Positions 8,331 through 17,459 are shown, counted from the first letter of the stretch. The stretch is 40,823 bases of DNA from an uncultured Clostridia bacterium (GCA_944379995.1 CALWGF010000016.1:1-40823); one strand, 5' to 3'. Numbers and translations: made by a program. The notes: generated by a model from the sequence alone, not told the origin.

Positions 8331-8554
8331 ATAAAACCTCCTCTTCAAAAATACCAATTATATGTATAATATACGATTTTTTTATAAAATTTTCTTTATT
8401 ATTATAAAATATTTTTGAAGTTAAGTACATATATTTGTCGTAATGTAAATATATTGAAATTTATTAGTAAGAAGTATTTAAGCCTTTTTTAAGATTTATG
8501 TTTTATCATTATTAATGATTTTAATGGTATTTTGAAAGGAGTATGTGAATAATT

Positions 8555-9886
8555 ATGAAATTAAAATTTAAAAAATGGAAAATATTAATTGCCATTGTAC
8601 TTATTGCAGTTATAGTGTTTGCAGGATTTAAAATTAAAAGAAATGATAATGCACCTAAAGGTATTCAGGTTACAACTTTTCCAGTAGAAAAAGGAAATAT
8701 CGAACAGGTTCTTGAAACAACAGCACCTCTTACAGGTACAGAAAGTATTGATGTTGTTTCAAAATTACACTATAAAATAACAGAAATAAATGTTAAAGAA
8801 GGAGATAAAGTAACAAAAGACCAAATTATAGCACGTCTTGATACAGAAAGCCTTCAAAAAGATATAAAACAACTTCAAGATAATGTGGAATTACTTCAAA
8901 TACAGCTTAATGAAGCAAAAAATAGTACTAATAATTCATATGAACTTGCAAAAAGTCAGCTTGATGAGAATATAGCAAATAAACAAAAAGAATATGAAAA
9001 GGCAGTTTCTGTTATGAATGAGGCTGAAAGAAAATTAAAAAATGTTCAAACACTTTTTGACGGTGGTATAGAAACTGCTGAAAATGTTAAATTGGCTCAA
9101 TTAGAATATGACAATGCTAAAAGAGAAGTAGAAAACTATAATGCTGTAAATGGTCAAATAGTAGCTACTGCTTCTGAACTTCAAAATCTTGAAAATATAA
9201 GTGGTGTATCAAATATTGAGTCTATGGAAAAAAATATTGAAATTGCTCAAAGAAATATTGAAAGAAAAAAAGAAGAACTTTCTGAGTGTAATATAAAAAG
9301 TGGCATAAATGGTACTGTAACAAGAGTAAATTCAAAAGTTGGTCGTTTTGCTGATGATACAGAAAATTCAAAACCTATGTTTGTAATTGAAAATATTGAT
9401 AGACTTCAAATGAAAGTTAATGTAAGTGAATATGATATATCAAAAATAAAAGAAGGCCAAAAAGTTACAGTAAGTGCAGAAGTACTTGGAGAAGAAACTG
9501 TTGAAGGTGTAGTTTCAAGAATTTCTCCAACAGGAGAAGAAAAAAGTGGTACTACTGAAAGAGTTATACCTATTGTTATTGATATTACAGGTCAAAATGA
9601 TAAACTTATTGCTGGTATAAATGCAAAAGCTAAAATACATATAAATGAAAGTATTGATACACTTTATGTACCTCTTGAATGTATACATGATGATGGAGAT
9701 GGTAAATATTCTATTTATAGAGTAAATGAAGAAAATAAAATTGAAATTATATCAGTAGAACTTGGTGTTGAAAATGATGTAAACATTGAAATTAAAGGTG
9801 AAGGAATAGATGTAGGAAACAAAATTATAATGAGCCCAGACCCAACTACAATGACAGAAGGTACTGTTGTTATGGTTGAACAATGA
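8555..9886 (+). CDS. Periplasmic-adaptor-like (HlyD/MacA) subunit of an ABC exporter
   Basis: A 443-residue membrane fusion protein. An N-terminal membrane helix (ILIAIVLIAVIVFAGF, residues about 10-25) is followed by a half lipoyl/barrel segment (VVSKLHYKITEINVKEGDKVTKDQIIARLDT), a long coiled-coil hairpin (about 105-245), the second lipoyl half (SECNIKSGINGTVTRVNSKVGRF) and beta-barrel domains. In Gram-positives such adaptors work with MacB-like permeases to export peptides or antibiotics. The start ATG lies 13 bases after AAAGGAG, rather far. Its stop overlaps a possible ATG (ATGA) and the ATPase starts 15 bases later. Confidence 0.88.
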   Translation: MKLKFKKWKILIAIVLIAVIVFAGFKIKRNDNAPKGIQVTTFPVEKGNIEQVLETTAPLTGTESIDVVSKLHYKITEINVKEGDKVTKDQIIARLDTESLQKDIKQLQDNVELLQIQLNEAKNSTNNSYELAKSQLDENIANKQKEYEKAVSVMNEAERKLKNVQTLFDGGIETAENVKLAQLEYDNAKREVENYNAVNGQIVATASELQNLENISGVSNIESMEKNIEIAQRNIERKKEELSECNIKSGINGTVTRVNSKVGRFADDTENSKPMFVIENIDRLQMKVNVSEYDISKIKEGQKVTVSAEVLGEETVEGVVSRISPTGEEKSGTTERVIPIVIDITGQNDKLIAGINAKAKIHINESIDTLYVPLECIHDDGDGKYSIYRVNEENKIEIISVELGVENDVNIEIKGEGIDVGNKIIMSPDPTTMTEGTVVMVEQ

Positions 9887-9900
9887 TAGGTGGTGATTTT

Positions 9901-10608
9901 ATGGAAACATCAAAAGATATAATTGTTCTTAAAGATATTGAAAAAGTATATGATACAGGAGCTTTGGCTGTAAAAGCTTTAAAAGGTATAAATTTAACAA
10001 TAAAACAAGGTGAATATGTTGCAATAATGGGACAGTCAGGCTCTGGTAAATCTACTATGATGAATATTTTAGGTTGTCTTGATACACCTACATCAGGCTC
10101 ATATTTTCTCGATGGTATTGATGTTACAAATGAAAGAAAAGATAAACTTTCATATATAAGAAATCAGAAAATAGGTTTTGTTTTTCAGTCTTTTAATTTA
10201 ATACCTCGTACATCTGCTATAAAAAATGTTGAACTTCCAATGATTTATGCCAAAAAGGGAAGAGCAGAAAGAAGAAAAAGAGCAGAAGAACTTCTTCAAA
10301 AAGTTGGACTTGGTGCAAGAATAAATCATATGCCAAATGAAGTTTCTGGTGGACAAAGACAAAGAATAGCAATAGCAAGAGCACTTGCAAATAATCCACC
10401 TATAATACTTGCTGATGAGCCTACTGGAAATCTTGATACTGCTTCATCAATAGAAATTATGGAACTTTTTACAGAACTTAATAATGAAGGTGCAACTGTT
10501 GTTGTTGTTACCCATGAAGATGATATTGCTGAATTTACAAAACGTATAGTTAGATTTAAAGATGGTCTTATTGTAAGTGATACAAAGGTGGTGAAAGACA
10601 GATGTTAA
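9901..10608 (+). CDS. MacB-type ABC transporter ATP-binding protein
   Basis: A 235-residue nucleotide-binding subunit of the MacB/LolD/FtsE group. Walker A is GQSGSGKS, the Q-loop GFVFQSFNLIPR, the signature SGGQRQR, Walker B IILADEPTGNLD, and the H-loop VVVTHEDD. The segment GNLDTASSIEIMELF is typical of this subfamily. I chose ATG 9901 because AGGTGG lies 8 bases upstream; an in-frame ATG at 9883 overlaps the adaptor's stop. It overlaps the downstream permease by 7 bases. It powers the permease encoded next. Confidence 0.93.
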   Translation: METSKDIIVLKDIEKVYDTGALAVKALKGINLTIKQGEYVAIMGQSGSGKSTMMNILGCLDTPTSGSYFLDGIDVTNERKDKLSYIRNQKIGFVFQSFNLIPRTSAIKNVELPMIYAKKGRAERRKRAEELLQKVGLGARINHMPNEVSGGQRQRIAIARALANNPPIILADEPTGNLDTASSIEIMELFTELNNEGATVVVVTHEDDIAEFTKRIVRFKDGLIVSDTKVVKDRC

Positions 10609-11828
10609 TATTTGAAAATCTTAAATTGGCTCTGTCTGCCATAAGAATAAATAAGATGAGGTCTTTTCTCACTATGCTTGGAATGATTATAGGTATAAGT
10701 TCAGTAATATCAATAGTTTCTATTGGTGATACAATGAGAAATGTTATGGCTGAACAATATAAGGCAGTTGGTTCTGGTCTTGCTTATGTTTATATACGTT
10801 CTGAAAATGGATATTATAGTAGTTCTGAAACGTTTACACTTGATGATATAGAAAAAATAGAAAATACATTTAAAGATAATATTGATTATCATGTTACAAC
10901 AAGAACTAGTTCTAAAGTCAATGTTTCAAATGGTAGAAATTCATCTTCTGTTTCAGCTATGGGAATACAAGATGGATACGAAAAAGTTACACCTACTGTA
11001 AAACTTATAAAGGGTAGAATGATTGATGAAAATGACCAAAAAGGCGAAAAAATGAATATTGTACTTGAAGAAACAACAGCAAATGAACTTTTTGGTAATA
11101 ATGAACCATTAGGACAAAAAGTAAAAGTTTTGTTTGATACAGGTAATGGAAAAGAAACAAAAGAAATGAATGTTGTTGGAATATACAAAAGTGAAAAATC
11201 TCCTATTATGAAATTACTTATGGGAACTGATACAAAAGAAGCTTTTGTTGCTGAAAGTATTCTTACATCACCTAATGGCTCTTATTTTTCACCATATTTC
11301 TATAAAAATAATGCAACAAATTCTGCTGTATTTAAAGAGAGAATTACAAATTATATAGCTAGAATTAAAAATGTAAAACCTGAAAATGTTGTATATTATT
11401 CAGCAGAAGAAGAAAGTGGAACTATTGATAATATAATGAGTGGACTTTCTGCGGCAGTAGGTGCTATTGCGGCTATATCTCTTGTTGTTGGTGGAATTGG
11501 TATTATGAATATTATGCTTGTATCTGTTACAGAAAGAACAAGAGAAATTGGTATTAGAAAGGCACTTGGTGCAAGAACAAAAGATATACTTATGCAATTT
11601 TTAATAGAGTCTGCTATAATATCAGCTGTTGGTGGAATTATAGGTACACTTCTTGGTGCTGGTGTTGTAATGATAGGTGGTAGTATTGTAAAAGTAGCAG
11701 TAGTAATAAAACCTCAAATTGTAATAGGAGCTGTTGTATTTTCAGCAGTTGTTGGTATATTCTTTGGAATATATCCAGCACTTAAAGCTGCAAGAAAAGA
11801 CCCTATTGAAGCATTAAGATATGAATAA
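10602..11828 (+). CDS. MacB-type ABC transporter permease
   Basis: A 408-residue permease with the MacB architecture: an N-terminal helix (MRSFLTMLGMIIGISSVISIVSIG), a large extracytoplasmic MacB_PCD domain (about 45-275), then three membrane helices of the FtsX domain with the family hallmark GIMNIMLVSVTERTREIGIR followed by KALGA. It ends with PALKAARKDPIEALRYE, also typical. The start ATG follows AGGTGGTG. With the two upstream genes it makes a complete three-part exporter. The substrate cannot be read. Such operons in Firmicutes are often involved in antimicrobial peptide or bacteriocin resistance. Confidence 0.93.
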   Translation: MLIFENLKLALSAIRINKMRSFLTMLGMIIGISSVISIVSIGDTMRNVMAEQYKAVGSGLAYVYIRSENGYYSSSETFTLDDIEKIENTFKDNIDYHVTTRTSSKVNVSNGRNSSSVSAMGIQDGYEKVTPTVKLIKGRMIDENDQKGEKMNIVLEETTANELFGNNEPLGQKVKVLFDTGNGKETKEMNVVGIYKSEKSPIMKLLMGTDTKEAFVAESILTSPNGSYFSPYFYKNNATNSAVFKERITNYIARIKNVKPENVVYYSAEEESGTIDNIMSGLSAAVGAIAAISLVVGGIGIMNIMLVSVTERTREIGIRKALGARTKDILMQFLIESAIISAVGGIIGTLLGAGVVMIGGSIVKVAVVIKPQIVIGAVVFSAVVGIFFGIYPALKAARKDPIEALRYE

Positions 11829-11862
11829 AAATAAAGGATACTTTTGTATCCTTTATTTTTTT
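11828..11862 (+). terminator. Terminator of the MacAB-like operon
   Basis: AAATAAAGGATAC / GTATCCTTTATTT with loop TTTT, then T residues. Confidence 0.9.
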
Positions 11863-11952
11863 GAATAAATTAGTACTTGTATATACTATAAATTATACAT
11901 ATAATAATATTTGTGGGGTTTTGTTAGTATATTAACTAGATTGTAGGAATGT

Positions 11953-11981
11953 TTGTATTTTATACGTTTTTATGGTATACT
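11953..11981 (+). promoter_or_regulatory. Promoter of the amino acid ABC importer
   Basis: TTGTAT (11953-11958), a 17-base spacer and TATACT (11976-11981), about 37 bases before the first start codon. A short palindrome GTTAGTATATTAAC lies just upstream, and a related GTATACTAAC overlaps the -10 element. These could be halves of an operator. Confidence 0.5.
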
Positions 11982-12017
11982 AACTTTTAAGTTTACGAAA
12001 AAAGGAGATTGATAGTA

Positions 12018-12812
12018 ATGAAATTTTTTAAATCAACTATGGCAGCAGTACTCTCTTTAGGTATGGTATTTTCACTTGCAGCTTGTGGAAGTGATAATAC
12101 AAAACAATCAAATAATGAAAATTCTAATACTAATGAGGGTAAAACATATGTTATTGCAACAGATACAACATTTGCTCCTTTCGAATTTGAAAATGCAGAT
12201 GGTGAATTTGTAGGTATTGATATTGATATTATGAAAGCTATTGCTGAAGACCAAGGATTTGATATTGAAATACAATCACTTGGATTTAATGCAGCATTAC
12301 AGGCTGTTACAGCAGGTCAGGCAGATGGTATGATTGCTGGTATGTCAATAACAGATGATAGAAAAGAAGTTTTTGATTTCTCAGAGCCATATTTTGATTC
12401 AGGTGTAGTTATGGCTATTGGAAAAAATAATAATGATATAAAATCATATGAAGATTTAGCTGGTAAAAAAGTAGCTGTTAAAGTTGGTACAGAAGGTGAA
12501 ACATTCGCTTCAAGTATTGCTGAAAAGTATGGTTTTACAATGGACGTTTATGATGATTCAAATTCAATGTATCAGGCAGTTCTTTCAGGAAATGCAGTTG
12601 CATGTTTCGAAGATTATCCTGTTGTAGGTTATGCTATTACACAAGGTATCGAACTTAAACTTGTTACAGAAAAAGAACAAGGTTCATCATACGGTTTTGC
12701 TGTTAAAAAAGGAAGTAATCCAGAACTTATAGAAATGTTCAATGAAGGTTTTGCCAACCTTAAAGAAAGTGGAAAATATCAGGAAATTTTAGATACTTAT
12801 ATTCAGGAGTAA
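12018..12812 (+). CDS. Polar amino acid ABC transporter substrate-binding lipoprotein
   Basis: A 264-residue member of solute-binding family 3. A lipoprotein signal peptide with lipobox LAAC (MKFFKSTMAAVLSLGMVFSL then AAC) tethers it outside the membrane. The mature part has the family pattern TFAPFEFENADGEFVGIDID near its N-terminus and a conserved ligand-loop segment ADGMIAGMSITDDRKEVFDF. The start is ATG 12018, 10 bases after AAAGGAG; a TTG nine bases earlier is less likely. It is the first gene of a three-gene importer. Glutamine, cystine or basic amino acids are all possible ligands. Confidence 0.93.
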   Translation: MKFFKSTMAAVLSLGMVFSLAACGSDNTKQSNNENSNTNEGKTYVIATDTTFAPFEFENADGEFVGIDIDIMKAIAEDQGFDIEIQSLGFNAALQAVTAGQADGMIAGMSITDDRKEVFDFSEPYFDSGVVMAIGKNNNDIKSYEDLAGKKVAVKVGTEGETFASSIAEKYGFTMDVYDDSNSMYQAVLSGNAVACFEDYPVVGYAITQGIELKLVTEKEQGSSYGFAVKKGSNPELIEMFNEGFANLKESGKYQEILDTYIQE

Positions 12813-12818
12813 TAGAAA

Positions 12819-13484
12819 ATGAGTCTTTATGAACTTTATGCAGAAAGTTTTCCTAAGCTTATAGCAGGTTTAGGAATAACAATAGAGCTTACAGTAGTTT
12901 CACTTATTATAGCTATTATTCTTGGTATGATAACTTGCTTCTTTAAAATCTCAAAATTTAAGATTTTAAAAGCAATAGCTACAATATATGTGGATATAAT
13001 AAGAGGTACACCTCTTATAATTCAGGCATATTTCCTTTTCTTTGGTATAACAGCAGCACTTAAATTTACAATGGGCAATTTTACAGCAGGTGTTATAGTT
13101 CTTTCACTTAATGCAGGAGCTTATCTTTCTGAAATATTCAGAAGTGGTATTAATGCTGTAAATAAAGGACAGATGGAAGCGGCAAGAAGTCTTGGACTTC
13201 CTTATCATAAAGCTATGACAAAAGTTATTCTTCCACAGGCAATAAGAATAGTTATTCCTTCTGTTGCTAACCAGTTTATTATTACACTTAAAGATACATC
13301 TATAATATCTGTTATAGGTGCACCAGAACTTATGAAAGCGTCAAATCTTATAGTTTCAAGAAACTTTAAGGCTTTTGAAATATATGGTTTTACAGCTGTA
13401 ATGTATTTTATAGTTATATTCTCATTAACTAAGATACTTGGAGTTCTTGAAAGGAGGCTTTCAAATGGCAAAGGTAGTCGTTAA
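12819..13484 (+). CDS. Polar amino acid ABC transporter permease
   Basis: A 221-residue permease of the HisM/GlnP type. Five or so membrane helices are evident. The EAA loop that contacts the ATPase reads [20 protein letters not shown] followed by ILPQAIR, and the upstream [12 protein letters not shown] is the usual TIGR01726 head. The start ATG is 9 bases after AGGAG and 7 bases past the lipoprotein stop. The last 20 bases overlap the ATPase gene, whose ribosome-binding site lies inside this reading frame. It forms the membrane channel of the importer, probably as a homodimer. Confidence 0.94.
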   Translation: MSLYELYAESFPKLIAGLGITIELTVVSLIIAIILGMITCFFKISKFKILKAIATIYVDIIRGTPLIIQAYFLFFGITAALKFTMGNFTAGVIVLSLNAGAYLSEIFRSGINAVNKGQMEAARSLGLPYHKAMTKVILPQAIRIVIPSVANQFIITLKDTSIISVIGAPELMKASNLIVSRNFKAFEIYGFTAVMYFIVIFSLTKILGVLERRLSNGKGSR

Positions 13485-14193
13485 AAATTTGCATAAAAAC
13501 TTTGGTGATCTTGAAGTTTTAAAAGGTATTGACCTTGAAGTTCAAGATGGAGAGGTTGTTTGTCTTATTGGACCTTCTGGTTCTGGTAAAAGTACATTTT
13601 TAAGATGTCTTAATAAACTTGAAGAGGCTACTGATGGTACAATAATTGTTGATGGCTTTGATATAATGGATAGAAATGCTGATATAAATAAAATAAGAGA
13701 AAATATTGGTATGGTATTCCAGCAGTTTAATCTTTTTCCTCATCTTACAGTAGGAAAAAATATAAAGCTTGCACCTGTTGATAGAAAACGATTAACAGAA
13801 GAAGAAGCTGAAAAAACAGCAAGAAAATTACTTGAAACAGTAGGTCTTGCTGAAAAATATGACGAATATCCTGCAAATCTTTCAGGTGGTCAGCAGCAAA
13901 GGGTTGCAATAGCAAGAGCTCTTGCTATGAAACCAGATATAATGCTTTTTGATGAGCCAACAAGTGCTCTTGACCCTGAAATGGTTGGTGAAGTTTTAAA
14001 TGTTATGAAAAAACTTGCTGAACAAGGTATGACAATGGTTGTTGTTACTCACGAAATGGGCTTTGCTCGTGAAGTAGCAGATAGAGTTATATTCATGGAC
14101 GGCGGATATATTGTTGAACAGGGAACTCCAGAGGAAGTTTTTGGTAATCCACAAAACAAAAGAACTCAAGATTTCCTTAATATGGTGCTTTAA
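13465..14193 (+). CDS. Polar amino acid ABC transporter ATP-binding protein
   Basis: A 242-residue GlnQ/HisP-type ATPase. Walker [10 protein letters not shown]-loop [15 protein letters not shown], signature LSGGQQQR, Walker [15 protein letters not shown] and the H-loop [16 protein letters not shown] are all present. The start chosen is ATG 13465, with AAGGAGG about 7 bases upstream; an in-frame ATG at 13438 has no such site. It overlaps the permease by 20 bases, so the two are translationally coupled. It completes the importer and is followed by a terminator. Confidence 0.96.
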   Translation: MAKVVVKNLHKNFGDLEVLKGIDLEVQDGEVVCLIGPSGSGKSTFLRCLNKLEEATDGTIIVDGFDIMDRNADINKIRENIGMVFQQFNLFPHLTVGKNIKLAPVDRKRLTEEEAEKTARKLLETVGLAEKYDEYPANLSGGQQQRVAIARALAMKPDIMLFDEPTSALDPEMVGEVLNVMKKLAEQGMTMVVVTHEMGFAREVADRVIFMDGGYIVEQGTPEEVFGNPQNKRTQDFLNMVL

Positions 14194-14199
14194 AAATTT

Positions 14200-14231
14200 T
14201 GCGTGTTTCTTTTAAGAAACACGCTTTTTTT
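14200..14231 (+). terminator. Terminator of the amino acid importer operon
   Basis: GCGTGTTTCTT / AAGAAACACGC with a short TTT loop, then a T run. Confidence 0.92.
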
Positions 14232-14379
14232 AATTTAATGTATTAGCTTATAAATTTGTGTAATAATATAATAAAATAATATAATAATCATTTGTATATT
14301 TTGTCTTTGTGTTTTTCTTTTTATAGTGTTATTATATAAAAAAGGTTTAAAAATAAAGAGAAAAATGGAGGAATTAAAT

Positions 14380-15093
14380 ATGTTAGATGTAAGTGCTGAA
14401 AGACTCGCTGAACTTAAAAGCAAAGGTTTCCTTTTTATGAAGGACAAAGAACATTTTGTTGTTAGAATTATTTTACCTGCTGGTATGGCTACTTCTGATG
14501 AACTTAAAAAAATTGCATATGTTGCAGATAAATATGCAGAAGGTAAAGTTGTTGTTACAGTAAGACTTAATGCTGAAATTCCTGGTATCAAATATGAAAA
14601 TGTTGAGCCAATGATGAAAGAAATGGAAGAACTTGGTCTTGTTTATGGTGGTACAAATGTTGGTGTAAGACCTCTTGTATGTTGTAAAGGAACTGTTTGT
14701 AAATTCGGTCTTATTGATACTCAAAAGCTTTGTAAAGAACTTCATGACGAATTTTTTGAAGCACCATTACCACATAAATTTAAAATTAATATTACAGGCT
14801 GTCCAAATAACTGTGCAAAAGTACAGCTTAATGACCTTGCATTTATGGGTTCACCTAAAAATACTCTTCGTGTATTTATAGGAGGACGTTTTGGAAGACA
14901 ATCTATTATTGGTGAAGAAATATGTAAAATTCCTTATGAAAGTGCAAAAGACGTTACTAATGTCTGTCTTGACTTCTTCAAAGCTCATGGAAAAGCTAAA
15001 CAGCGTTTTGGTGACCTTTTAAATGAAATGAAAGACACAACAGAATATAAAGAATTTATTGAGAAACTTAAAGGTTTTACAGTACAACAATAA
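14380..15093 (+). CDS. Single-domain siroheme/Fe-S sulfite or nitrite reductase-like protein
   Basis: A 237-residue protein with one copy of the ferredoxin-like half-domain (about 1-85) and one siroheme/4Fe-4S domain. The cluster-binding pattern is complete: Cys101 or 102, Cys107 (CCKGTVC), then Cys141 and Cys145 (TGCPNNC). Classical sulfite and nitrite reductases are twice this length, with a duplicated core. The size recalls the small sulfite reductase-like proteins (Dsr-LP) of methanogens and clostridia. The start ATG 14380 follows GGAGG; an earlier in-frame ATG at 14326 lacks one. It is monocistronic, with no flavin or ferredoxin partner beside it. Substrate and physiological role are uncertain. 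Confidence 0.75.
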   Translation: MLDVSAERLAELKSKGFLFMKDKEHFVVRIILPAGMATSDELKKIAYVADKYAEGKVVVTVRLNAEIPGIKYENVEPMMKEMEELGLVYGGTNVGVRPLVCCKGTVCKFGLIDTQKLCKELHDEFFEAPLPHKFKINITGCPNNCAKVQLNDLAFMGSPKNTLRVFIGGRFGRQSIIGEEICKIPYESAKDVTNVCLDFFKAHGKAKQRFGDLLNEMKDTTEYKEFIEKLKGFTVQQ

Positions 15094-15106
15094 AAAAAAT
15101 AAAAAA

Positions 15107-15135
15107 TAAGACCACTTTTTAAAGTGGTCTTTATT
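15107..15135 (+). terminator. Bidirectional terminator
   Basis: AAGACCACTTT / AAAGTGGTCTT with A and T runs on either side, between two convergent genes. Confidence 0.9.
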
Positions 15136-15136
15136 T

Positions 15137-15745
15137 TTATATCCATTCTTTTATATATGGTAAAGTTTCTGCCCAATCACAGAATTTATGCCATTCATCA
15201 AGTTTATGATTTTTTCTTGAATGATAAATGTTAAGTATATTTTCGTAGTTTAATGTACAAGTTCTCATTTGATTATAACTTGAAGGTAAGAACTGTATTA
15301 TTGAATACCATATGTCTTTGTCTTTTGTTTCAATAAATTGAACACGAAGACTTTCAAGATGATTTATTACATTTTTCATTTGTTCTATTGTTGCATCATT
15401 CATTCTGTCATGACTAAAATCTTCAATATCAAATTGTTTTGAAGTTATTTTATGCATTGTGCTTGTTGAGTTTGCAACTGTTCCTACTTTGTATGTATCA
15501 TATTCTTTCCACCAGTAAAGAGGAGCTGTTATATCAACTGAAACAAATATTTGTCTTATAAATTTTCTATGGTCATTACCTGCTTTTACAAGTCTTTTTG
15601 CAAGGTCACTATCATTTTCACCTAAAATAAAATTTCCATTATCATCATAATAGCTGTCCATTCTTCCCCAGCTATTCATAGGATTACGAGCACCTCTCAT
15701 AGCATTTTCAAAATTCATTACATCTGTACGCTCAAATTTTATCAT
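15137..15745 (-). CDS. Uncharacterised protein, possibly a divergent ThyX-like fold
   Basis: A 202-residue cytoplasmic protein without signal or membrane segments. In its middle, DITAPLYWWKEYDTYKVGT followed by VANSTSTMHKI sits where ThyX flavin-dependent thymidylate synthases have their substrate segment. The C-terminal LNYENILNIYHSRKNHKLDE then WHKFCDWAETLP resembles the ThyX helix ending in lists of Asn/Arg and AQWEIR. The defining RHRxxSxNExSxRY motif is absent. Activity as a thymidylate synthase is therefore unlikely without other evidence. The start follows a clear GGAGGGAAG. It is a single gene. I recall similar proteins from Firmicutes and phages annotated as hypothetical. The family assignment is tentative. 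Confidence 0.55.
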   Translation of the reverse strand: MIKFERTDVMNFENAMRGARNPMNSWGRMDSYYDDNGNFILGENDSDLAKRLVKAGNDHRKFIRQIFVSVDITAPLYWWKEYDTYKVGTVANSTSTMHKITSKQFDIEDFSHDRMNDATIEQMKNVINHLESLRVQFIETKDKDIWYSIIQFLPSSYNQMRTCTLNYENILNIYHSRKNHKLDEWHKFCDWAETLPYIKEWI

Positions 15746-16108
15746 TATCTTCCCTCCGTTTTACTGTTTTTGCTTATAACAGTCTATCATATAAAGTATT
15801 TTATTACAATAAAATATAAAGCAATGAAAAAAATACCTGTTTTATATGGCTATTTGGTAAATTATGTTGATAAATAAAAAAAATTATGTATAATTATAAA
15901 GGTGTTTTATAATATATAGTTTTTCATAAATAATACTTATAGTATTTTAAAAATAATGTGGATTTATAATCTGCTTTATATAAATTAATTAAAGGTGTGA
16001 TAATCATTATATGGCTGTTTTGCTGTAAATATTTACAGCTTTAAAATAATAACAGTCAATGATATTATTATAATGTTTATGAGGAAATATTACAAAATGG
16101 AGGAGATT
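15746..16108 (+). other. Intergenic region of 363 bases with promoter and structured leader
   Basis: No gene is visible in this very AT-rich stretch between divergent genes. A plus-strand promoter candidate, TTGATA (15867-15872), 16 bases, TATAAT (15889-15894), lies about 215 bases upstream of the symporter. The leader contains a perfect palindrome GCTGTAAATATTTACAGC (16022-16039). This is flanked by partly complementary segments GGCTGTT (about 16013-16019) and AACAGTC (about 16051-16057), giving a nested hairpin. No known riboswitch was recognised. Confidence 0.4.
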
Positions 16109-17365
16109 ATGCAAAAGAAAAAAATGAGTCTGGCAACTTATATTTTTATAGGTCTTGCCATAGGTATTATTATTGGATTTTTACTTAAACAGATGCCTGA
16201 AGGAACTTTAAGAGATACTGTTCTTGTAGGTGGAATTATTAAATTTCTTGGTAATGGGTTCATAAATCTTATTAAAATGATGGTTGTACCTCTTGTATTC
16301 TGTTCATTAAGTTATGCAGTATGCGAAATGTCAGATGTTAAGAAACTTGGTAGAATTTCAGCAAAAACAATATCTTTTTATATTATAACAACAGCAGTTG
16401 CTGTTATAATAGCAGTTATACTTGGACTTGCTTTTAAACCTGGTGCTGGTCTTGATATGTCACAGCTTTTACAAGGTGAATATACAATTCCAGAATCAAA
16501 ACCAGTTGTTGATACATTCCTTGATATGCTTCCTACTAACCCAATACAGGCTATGTCAGAAGGAAATCTTCTTCAGATTATAGTATTTGCTCTTTTCTTT
16601 GGTGTTGGTGTAGGACTTATAGGTGAAAAAGGTAAGCCACTTGTAAATATACTTGGTGCTTTAAATGAGTGTGTTTTAAAAATAGTAACAGTTGTTATGA
16701 ATATTGCTCCTATTGGTGTATGTGCTCTTATTGCTAATACTGTATTTAGTGTTGGTTTGGAGTCACTTGTAAGTGTTGCAAAAATGATTGGTGTTGTTGC
16801 TGTTGGTATGCTTATACATAGTTTTATAGTATATAGCGGTCTTCTTAAAGTTCTTACAGGTCTTCCTGTTAAAAACTTCTTAAAACAGTATGCAACAGTT
16901 GCCAGTGTTACTTTTACTACTTCATCAAGTAATGCATCACTTCCAGTAAGTATGGAAACAATGGAAAAACTTGGTGTTGATAAATCAATATATTCATTTA
17001 CACTTCCTCTTGGTGCAACAATAAATATGGACGGTACTGCTATAATGCAGGGTGTTGCTGCTGTATTTATTGCTCAAGTTTATGGTATTGATATGTCAAT
17101 TCATATGATACTTTCTGTTATACTTACTGCTGTACTTGCTTCAATAGGTACTGCCGGAGCTCCGGGGGTTGGTATGATTACTCTTGCTATGGTTCTTGAG
17201 TCTGCCGGTCTTCCTCTTGATGGTATTGCTCTTATTATCGGTTTTGATAGAATTCTTGATATGATGAGAACTACTGTAAATGTTATGGGTGACTGTGTAT
17301 GTTCTGTAATCGTTGCAAATAGTGAAAAAGAAATTGACAGAGAAAAATTTATTAATTGTAAATAA
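16109..17365 (+). CDS. Dicarboxylate/amino acid:cation symporter (DAACS family)
   Basis: A 418-residue integral membrane carrier of the GltP/SstT/DctA family, which takes up glutamate, aspartate, serine or C4-dicarboxylates with H+ or Na+. The serine-rich hairpin is TTSSSNASLPVSMETM. The NMDGT motif in GATINMDGTAIMQGVAAVF and the AGAPGVGMITLAMVLESAGLP hairpin mark the substrate site (the last given here as two joined stretches, AGAPGVGMI and TLAMVLESAGLP). The start ATG 16109 has GGAGGAG just upstream; the in-frame ATGs at 16073 and after lack this. It has a structured leader and its own terminator. Aspartate import would fit with the nadB product downstream, but that is speculative. Confidence 0.92.
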   Translation: MQKKKMSLATYIFIGLAIGIIIGFLLKQMPEGTLRDTVLVGGIIKFLGNGFINLIKMMVVPLVFCSLSYAVCEMSDVKKLGRISAKTISFYIITTAVAVIIAVILGLAFKPGAGLDMSQLLQGEYTIPESKPVVDTFLDMLPTNPIQAMSEGNLLQIIVFALFFGVGVGLIGEKGKPLVNILGALNECVLKIVTVVMNIAPIGVCALIANTVFSVGLESLVSVAKMIGVVAVGMLIHSFIVYSGLLKVLTGLPVKNFLKQYATVASVTFTTSSSNASLPVSMETMEKLGVDKSIYSFTLPLGATINMDGTAIMQGVAAVFIAQVYGIDMSIHMILSVILTAVLASIGTAGAPGVGMITLAMVLESAGLPLDGIALIIGFDRILDMMRTTVNVMGDCVCSVIVANSEKEIDREKFINCK

Positions 17366-17369
17366 TTAT

Positions 17370-17397
17370 AAGGCGTCTTTTATGACGCCTTTTTTAT
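17370..17397 (+). terminator. Terminator after the symporter gene
   Basis: AGGCGTC / GACGCCT with loop TTTTAT, then TTTTTT. Confidence 0.9.
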
Positions 17398-17427
17398 TTG
17401 ACAAAACACTTATTTAAAATATATATT
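17398..17427 (+). promoter_or_regulatory. Promoter of the ABC-F gene
   Basis: TTGACA (17398-17403), an 18-base spacer and TATATT (17422-17427), 33 bases before the start codon. The -35 element directly adjoins the T run of the previous terminator. Confidence 0.55.
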
Positions 17428-17459
17428 TATATAAGATAATTTATGAATGAGGTGTAATA

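Noticed and set aside
8535..8557. Minimal ORF ATG-TGA between the ribosome binding site and the adaptor start
   Set aside because: ATG 8543 is only one base after AAAGGAG, too close for initiation, and such an overlap in A/T-rich sequence is likely by chance.
8555..14193. The two ABC operons as a bacteriocin or defence cluster
   Set aside because: No precursor peptide, modification enzyme or two-component system is present; each operon has its own terminator and normal transport genes.
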